From positions 1-17,502 of the forward strand of contig MGSU01000045.1 of NCBI GenBank assembly GCA_001799195.1: a stretch of DNA of 17,502 nt, in the 5' to 3' direction. Positions 13,723 through 17,502 of the stretch are shown here, piece after piece. Source of the DNA: Deltaproteobacteria bacterium RIFOXYA12_FULL_61_11. Its GTDB lineage: Bacteria > Bdellovibrionota_F > JAHFAK01 > YA12-FULL-61-11. Position 1 is the stretch's first letter, and the number at the start of each line of letters is the position of its first letter. The notes beneath the pieces are model-generated. The model was not told the DNA's origin, made no database searches, and saw nothing but the letters and a program-made list of their open reading frames with translations. A program made the translations under genes and the position numbers.

Positions 13723-15054
13723 TCAACCGAGACCGAGGCGGCGGGATTGGAGCGAACTGCAACGCCCGTGCGGATCGAGCCGGCGCTTGAGGGCAAGGAA
13801 GGCTCCGGCCCGTTCGTATCCGGCGGCGAAGGTTTCCCGGCTCATCCTGGCGTCCTTGGTTAGGTAATGGCGGCCTTGGTGCCGCAGGACCAGGCCGTCG
13901 AGGACCTCGAGGAAGGGCAATACCCCTGGGGCCAGGGGGAAGTCGAGGGCCAGCGTGTACCCTTCTCGGGGAAAACCAAGGGGCGCGGCTGCCTCGGGAC
14001 CGGGGGGGCCGAACAACTTGAGGATGGCCAGGAAGGAGGCCCGACCTTGGGAGGCGATGGTGGAGAGAATAGCGTGTAGGCCTGTCTGGCTTTGTTCCCG
14101 GGGCAGGACGAACTGGTATTGCACGAAGCCTCGCTTGCCGTAGAGCCGATTCCAGTTGTCGAGCCAGTCGAGCGGGAAGAAATAGGGATTGAAGCCGGTG
14201 AAGGAGGGGTGAGGGCGACTCGGGGTCTTGTGGTACAGAAGGCCGTTGAAGGCCGAGATGGTCAGGGGATTGAGGGTGAAGGACGGTACAGTGAAGGGCA
14301 GGTTCAAACCCCTGCCATGACCTTCGTCCGAAGGATCGAGTTTCCGGGGTAGTTCCTCGCGCCGCGCAAAGCGGCCGAGATAGACCAGCCCTCGGCCGAG
14401 AGACGTGCCCTTGGCGAGACAATCGATCCAGGCCACCGAGAAGGGCGTATTGTGGTGCTCCTCGAAAGCCTCCATCATGGCCGTCAGGTTCGGCACCCGC
14501 AGGGTGGTTTCCTCGACGAAGGCCGAGGGGACTCTTTGCAGCGGGAAAGCGGCCGAGAGGATGAGGCCGGTTAGACCCATGCCGCCGCAGGTGGCCCAGA
14601 AGAGCTCGGCGTCGTGCTGGGGCGAACAGGTGCAAAGGGTTCCGTCGGGTAGGAGCAGGGTGAGTTCTCGGAGGTGCCGGCAGAAGGTGCCCTCGAGGTG
14701 GTGGTTCTTCCCGTGGATATCCGAGGCGATGGCACCTCCGACGGTCACCTGGCGGGTACCGGGGACCACGGACGGGAACCAGCCGCGCGGCAGGAAGACC
14801 TCGATGATGCGGTCCAGGGTCACCCCCGCCTCGCAATGGAGGACGCCACTCTGCTCGTCGAAGGTAAGGAACTTGTCGAGCCCGAGGGTCGAGCACACCA
14901 CCGGGGCTAGGGAGGCGTCCCCATAGCAGCGGCCCATGCCCCGGGCGATCAGGTGCGGCTCATGGTGCAACAGGCGGGCTGCTTCCTCCGGTCCGTGTGG
15001 TTCCAAAACCCTGGCTTCGACCGAGGGGTAGTTGTTCCAGTTGGAGAGTAGCAC
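13723..15054 (-). CDS. DprE1-like FAD-dependent polyprenylphosphoryl-pentose oxidase
   Basis: 443 aa in the chosen form. The FAD-binding GMGRCYGD (39-46), and VPGTRQVTVGG followed by AIASDIHGKNHH (97-119) are near-signature matches for the DprE1/FAD-binding 4 family, whose oxidase makes the 2-keto intermediate of decaprenylphosphoryl-ribose epimerisation. RGFVQYQFVLP (about 308-318) and FLAILKLFG (about 341-349) match the C-terminal substrate domain. GTG 15054 is chosen because GGAG stands 6 bp upstream and the protein then begins LLSNWNNYPSVEARV, like known DprE1 N-termini. The frame stays open for 55 more codons upstream (to a TTG at 15219) with no comparable site. Probable operon with the SDR gene downstream. 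Confidence 0.88.
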   Translation of the reverse strand: MLLSNWNNYPSVEARVLEPHGPEEAARLLHHEPHLIARGMGRCYGDASLAPVVCSTLGLDKFLTFDEQSGVLHCEAGVTLDRIIEVFLPRGWFPSVVPGTRQVTVGGAIASDIHGKNHHLEGTFCRHLRELTLLLPDGTLCTCSPQHDAELFWATCGGMGLTGLILSAAFPLQRVPSAFVEETTLRVPNLTAMMEAFEEHHNTPFSVAWIDCLAKGTSLGRGLVYLGRFARREELPRKLDPSDEGHGRGLNLPFTVPSFTLNPLTISAFNGLLYHKTPSRPHPSFTGFNPYFFPLDWLDNWNRLYGKRGFVQYQFVLPREQSQTGLHAILSTIASQGRASFLAILKLFGPPGPEAAAPLGFPREGYTLALDFPLAPGVLPFLEVLDGLVLRHQGRHYLTKDARMSRETFAAGYERAGAFLALKRRLDPHGRCSSLQSRRLGLG

Positions 15055-15274
15055 CGAGAGCTCCGTGGAAGTCCGCACATCCTGTCTTGGTTGACATGGA
15101 GGGCTTGGTGAGTCAAGCGGCTCCGGCCAAGCAGAAGGATTGCTCACTTCCCATCCTTGAGCGCGGCGACGGTATATGTCCGCAGCTACTTCCCCGGGCT
15201 TCTTGAATTTTGGCTCCAACGAGGTTGCGGCGTGCGTAGGCTCAGGCGCCCGCTGACGCTGTTGACGTGGCGGT

Positions 15275-15769
15275 TCATGGCTTGATCCTTGCCAGAGCGA
15301 GCGTCCGAGCTATGACCGCATCCGAAAGCCACATGCCGGCTGTGCGCAAGTCCAGCAACAATTGGCGCGGGTCGGAAACCTCACCACGGCGATGCGCTGC
15401 GATTACCAAGCCGAGCGTACCGATGACCTGTAACCCGAGGGCGAGCGCGCATTTTCGACCTGCCAGGTCGTCCATTACGACCGCGGCCCCTGGCGTGGAG
15501 AGAGCCAGGGCAATGACTTCGGTCTCGCCGGGATCAAGGTCCCATGCCAAGATGCGTGAAGGGATCGGTGAAGGACCAACTCGTTCGAGGAAATTCGCAC
15601 CGGGCAAGGTTGCGCTTGCGCGATCACGATGCGGCGAGGCGACGATTTCTTGGTACACGGTTTCCGGCACCACAATCCGCGCTGCTCCCGTGTTGCGCAA
15701 GAGACCCCACTCACCGGCATTGCCGAGAAAGATCAACGGTGAAGCGTTGACGACCAGCGTGTCAACCAT
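15275..15769 (-). CDS. PIN-domain (DUF3368) toxin-like protein
   Basis: 164 aa. N-terminal VVNASPLIFLG carries the first PIN Asn/Asp-type acidic site region, LDPGETEVIALAL (about 78-90) the central Glu, and VVMDDLAGRKCA (about 97-108) the C-terminal acidic pair, the layout of DUF3368 PIN proteins. PIN toxins cut RNA (tRNA or rRNA) with metal ions. The first acidic residue appears as Asn (VVNAS) in this family. It overlaps the UPF0175 gene by 8 bp, so it is translated from the same message. Usually encoded beside UPF0175, as here. Toxicity is inferred from family and pairing only. Confidence 0.85.
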   Translation of the reverse strand: MVDTLVVNASPLIFLGNAGEWGLLRNTGAARIVVPETVYQEIVASPHRDRASATLPGANFLERVGPSPIPSRILAWDLDPGETEVIALALSTPGAAVVMDDLAGRKCALALGLQVIGTLGLVIAAHRRGEVSDPRQLLLDLRTAGMWLSDAVIARTLALARIKP

Positions 15770-16013
15770 GGTTCAGCTCTCGCGTCAGGTCGTCTTCGTC
15801 CACGACGAAGACGTCGATGCGACGTCGCGCCAACTCGGAGAGAAAGGCCGGCCGATCCAATCCTGCCGCTTCCGCAGCGCGTCCCATCGAGATGATGCCC
15901 TGCTGATACCAATGAATGGCCGCGGCCAAGAGAATCTCGGGGCCGACCTCGTGCGGCGCCTTGCGCAGCGCCGCCAGCAAGCTATCGGTGACGGGGACTT
16001 GAACGTGGGTCAT
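15762..16013 (-). CDS. UPF0175 family antitoxin
   Basis: 83 aa. The helix-turn-helix-like IISMGRAAEAAGLDRPAFLSELARRRIDVF matches the UPF0175 core (key residues GRAAEAAGL, FLSELARR and IDVF). ATG 16013 with AGGAG 6 bp upstream. First gene of the pair; its end overlaps the PIN toxin start. Expected role: bind the toxin and repress the operon. No convincing promoter dyad was found in 16014-16140. Confidence 0.85.
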   Translation of the reverse strand: MTHVQVPVTDSLLAALRKAPHEVGPEILLAAAIHWYQQGIISMGRAAEAAGLDRPAFLSELARRRIDVFVVDEDDLTRELNHG

Positions 16014-16221
16014 GGCAATCTCCTACAACGAGGTACGACCGGCTCCGCACCTGCGCCGTTCGATCGGCACCGGTCGATGGTCCAAGGTACGCGCCGATTG
16101 GGTCGGAGCTAGGTGCTTCCAGCATACAGCGAAACTATCACCCCCCACGATGATGCACAAGACCCAATGCGGTGCGAGGAGAGTTGTCGAAAGGGACTGC
16201 GTAGCGGCGAGGAGCAGGCGG

Positions 16222-16308
16222 CACGCGCACGAAGGTCTCGATGATCGGCTCGTGCTCGCCGTCGAAGACCTCGTCGTTGTAGATGACCGTGCCGAGGTAG
16301 AGCCGGTT
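16222..16308 (-). pseudogene. Remnant of a large serine recombinase (Recombinase domain)
   Basis: On the minus strand a 29-codon stretch reads NRLYLGTVIYNDEVFDGEHE followed by PIIETFVRV. This is the typical N-x-x-YxG-x-x-x-x-x-G-E/F-x-G-x-HEPII core of the Recombinase domain (PF07508) of large serine integrases and resolvases. Nothing recognisable of the catalytic resolvase domain or the zinc ribbon remains in either direction; the same frame extends from 16392 to 16138 but outside the core it does not look like this family. I read it as a scar of a lost mobile element. Alternative: a chance resemblance in a shadow frame, which I think less likely because of the match over about 25 positions. 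Confidence 0.5.
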
Positions 16309-16343
16309 TGACACAGCATTGTGCGATGCGGCATTGGATCGTC

Positions 16344-16372
16344 TTGACAGAAATAAGAAAATCGTGTATGTG
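16344..16372 (+). promoter_or_regulatory. Promoter of the secreted hydrolase
   Basis: A perfect -35 TTGACA at 16344-16349, 17-bp spacer, and a weak -10 TATGTG at 16367-16372. Transcription would start about 16379, giving a leader of about 24 nt before the GTG at 16403, with GGTGG (16394-16398) as a weak ribosome binding site. This decides against upstream TTG/GTG starts. Confidence 0.5.
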
Positions 16373-16402
16373 GACAACTTCTTGGCTTGCATTGGTGGTC
16401 TG

Positions 16403-17101
16403 GTGAGTGCGAGGATCTGCCTGCTCTGGCTTCAGAGTTGTCTCTTGCTCGGATTCGGTTTCGGAGCAGGACCTGCCTGCCTGGGCGAAGCCGCCGAAGA
16501 AGAGTCTCTCCCGGCGATCCCCTCGGATCCTCTCCAGCCACCGGTGACCTTCAGCTTGCCGGAGTACCAACCGGCGTACTGGAACGACGGCACGACCGAT
16601 CGGCAGTATTGCCATCTGGCCGGCACCATTGCCTCTCCCACGCGCCAAGACAACAACAACTGCTACAATTACGCCCTGAACGTGGACGCAACCCTGCACG
16701 GCGACAGCTCCTTCGCCCAGCCGGGCATGGGCACCGGGGTGTTGTACCGGAGCAGCGACCCGGCCTCGCTGGAGCGGGCCGCGATTGCCGATGGTCTCGA
16801 GTACGTCGGTCCGACCTACCCCGACCCGGTGGCCGGCAAGGCCGTGGTTGTCCTGCTCGTGGCGCGCGACTACGGCTTCCACTGGAGCCGCCAGGACAGA
16901 GACGGGACGTGGTCGCACAAGAACGGCCGAGAAGCCGCCACCAACCTGGATCACGCAGGCCTCCGGATCACCGATCCGGCCAAGGCCGACTGGGGCCGCT
17001 ACGTTTTCTACGGCTATTTCCTGGTCGACGCCGGTCCTGACCAAGGGTTGGGTCAGGAAGCGATTTTTGGCGAAACGTTCCCCACCAACGTATGCCAGTG
17101 A
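16403..17101 (+). CDS. Secreted protein with Cys-His hydrolase-like motifs
   Basis: 232 aa from the GTG at 16403. An N-terminal signal (about residues 1-26, hydrophobic LLLGFGFGAGPA) suggests export. The mature protein has NNNCYNYA with Cys87, then GFHWSR with His160, GTWSHKNG with His172 and NLDHAG with Asp184, followed by ITDP..ADWGRY and a C-terminal YGYFLV strand. Cys near a helix start followed by His and an acidic residue is the layout of papain/NlpC-type hydrolases, and similar CYNYA...HW...DG.WSHK proteins of unknown function occur in other bacteria (from memory). No enzyme class is claimed. It starts directly beside the recombinase scar. The far upstream TTG at 16319 would overlap the promoter. 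Confidence 0.75.
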   Translation: MSARICLLWLQSCLLLGFGFGAGPACLGEAAEEESLPAIPSDPLQPPVTFSLPEYQPAYWNDGTTDRQYCHLAGTIASPTRQDNNNCYNYALNVDATLHGDSSFAQPGMGTGVLYRSSDPASLERAAIADGLEYVGPTYPDPVAGKAVVVLLVARDYGFHWSRQDRDGTWSHKNGREAATNLDHAGLRITDPAKADWGRYVFYGYFLVDAGPDQGLGQEAIFGETFPTNVCQ

Positions 17102-17116
17102 GGGCGATAACGCCCT
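17101..17116. terminator. Stem-loop between convergent genes
   Basis: AGGGCG (17101-17106), loop ATAA, CGCCCT (17111-17116): a perfect 6-bp stem directly at the end of the hydrolase gene and touching the stop of the convergent HEAT-like gene. No U-tract on either side, so a weak or bidirectional terminator at most. Confidence 0.4.
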
Positions 17117-17502
17117 AGCCGAGGTTCGTCCGTTCTCGACAGAGTGTTGATAGATCCTGGTCGTACCGGGCCTTCTCCGCGGCGAAGACCTCGCGCAGCT
17201 TCGGGTGCAGCGCGGTGTGGAAGAAGTGGTCCTCGAATAGGGGAGCGAGGTGGGTGGAGAGGGCTTGGGGTTCGTGGTGGAGGAGGACCTTGGCCACGGA
17301 GAAGCGGACCAGCTCGTGGGGCGAGGAGAGTAGCCCGAGGAGGTATGGCCGCAGTGCGGGGAAACCGGCCTTGGCCACGGCGCGGGCGAAGACCTGGGGA
17401 TAGAACTCGCGGAAAAAGTCGAGACGTCCGAGGCGTTCCTCGAACAGCGCGGTGAAAAAAACCCCGCTCTCGGGTCGGAAGGCCGCGAGCAGCAGAGAGA
17501 AG
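17115..17502 (-). CDS. HEAT-like repeat protein, 3' part (partial)
   Basis: The frame is open from the window edge to a TAG at 17117-17115, 128 residues, and continues beyond 17502; a GTG at 17378 is internal. Visible helical repeat pieces include FPALRPYLLGLLSSPHELVR and FSVAKVLLHHEPQALSTHLA, with the helix-turn-helix spacing of HEAT repeats, then a charged C-terminal helix (KLREVFAAEKARYDQDLS). Such repeats are protein-binding scaffolds. The rest of the protein is outside the window, so no function is given. Confidence 0.65.
   Translation of the reverse strand, partial: FSLLLAAFRPESGVFFTALFEERLGRLDFFREFYPQVFARAVAKAGFPALRPYLLGLLSSPHELVRFSVAKVLLHHEPQALSTHLAPLFEDHFFHTALHPKLREVFAAEKARYDQDLSTLCRERTNLG

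Larger units (their letters stand above)
16014..16402. other. 389-bp stretch without an intact gene
   Basis: Between the antitoxin gene (-) and the secreted hydrolase (+). 16014-16221 shows no gene or promoter that I can support. 16222-16308 resembles a serine recombinase fragment on the minus strand. 16344-16372 holds a probable + promoter. The content fits an eroded insertion site. Confidence 0.5.

Noticed and set aside
15091-15119. Perfect TTGACA on the plus strand as a promoter
   Set aside because: No -10-like hexamer 16-18 bp downstream and no + gene follows.
16109-17044. Long minus-strand frame (311 codons) opposite the secreted hydrolase
   Set aside because: It overlaps the hydrolase with signal peptide, promoter and conserved motifs; its own translation shows none. 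Only the short recombinase-like core in a different minus frame is retained.
1-17502. tRNA, rRNA or complete insertion sequence
   Set aside because: No cloverleaf, rRNA-like stretch, transposase or terminal inverted repeats were seen on reading both strands.

Overview
The window is chromosomal DNA of a high-GC (roughly 60-65 % by eye) bacterium with a Gram-negative type envelope: two likely lipoproteins, an AMIN/PEGA periplasmic protein, a proton-translocating transhydrogenase in three subunits, a DUF115/Maf-type protein and a small eukaryote-like Ser/Thr kinase. Coding density is high, with several 4-bp ATGA overlaps. No rRNA, tRNA, intact mobile element or CRISPR array is visible. The phylum cannot be fixed by reading alone. 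The kinase HRDLSPHN loop and repeat-rich lipoprotein recall Myxococcota/Bdellovibrionota, and the Maf-type protein is also common in spirochaetes; this is inference only.

Layout. (1) 1-117: the 3' end of an unidentified + gene. (2) 381-4437: a tightly coupled + operon of a COG3014-like lipoprotein, an AMIN-linker-PEGA protein and a DUF115/Maf-type protein, which looks like an envelope/surface-glycosylation module. (3) 4539-4939: a strong sigma70-type promoter, a leader that can fold over its ribosome binding site, and an orphan 88-aa protein. (4) 4940-6496 (-): a GT-C membrane glycosyltransferase, possibly leaderless, diverging from (5) tyrS-pntAA-pntAB-pntB (6655-10726, +). (6) 10713-11660 (-): a Ser/Thr kinase, divergent from (7) a lipoprotein with (Gly-Thr)n and PPVV repeats and a Cys-rich C-terminus (11848-12696, +), followed by a 74-aa possible ribbon-helix-helix protein. 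(8) 12977-15054 (-): a DprE1-like FAD oxidase followed by a DprE2-like SDR reductase, i.e. a polyprenyl-phosphoryl-pentose epimerase pair. (9) 15275-16013 (-): a UPF0175 antitoxin / DUF3368 PIN toxin pair. (10) About 16222-16308 (-): a scar resembling the Recombinase domain of a large serine recombinase. (11) 16403-17101 (+): a secreted, possibly Cys-His hydrolase whose likely promoter lies beside the scar. (12) 17115-17502 (-): the 3' part of a HEAT-like repeat protein.

How it fits together. Several genes point to making or decorating the cell surface: Maf-like protein, PEGA/AMIN protein, GT-C enzyme and DprE1/E2 pair, the last two being a plausible donor-sugar maker and a lipid-linked-sugar user. 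tyrS and pnt are housekeeping (tRNA charging, NADPH supply). The 15.3-17.1 kb part, with toxin-antitoxin, recombinase scar and secreted protein, looks like an eroded acquired segment. No well-defined new defence system is visible. The most unusual items are the self-sequestering leader of the 88-aa orphan, the repeat-rich Cys-rich lipoprotein paired with a kinase, and the secreted CYNYA protein at the recombinase scar.
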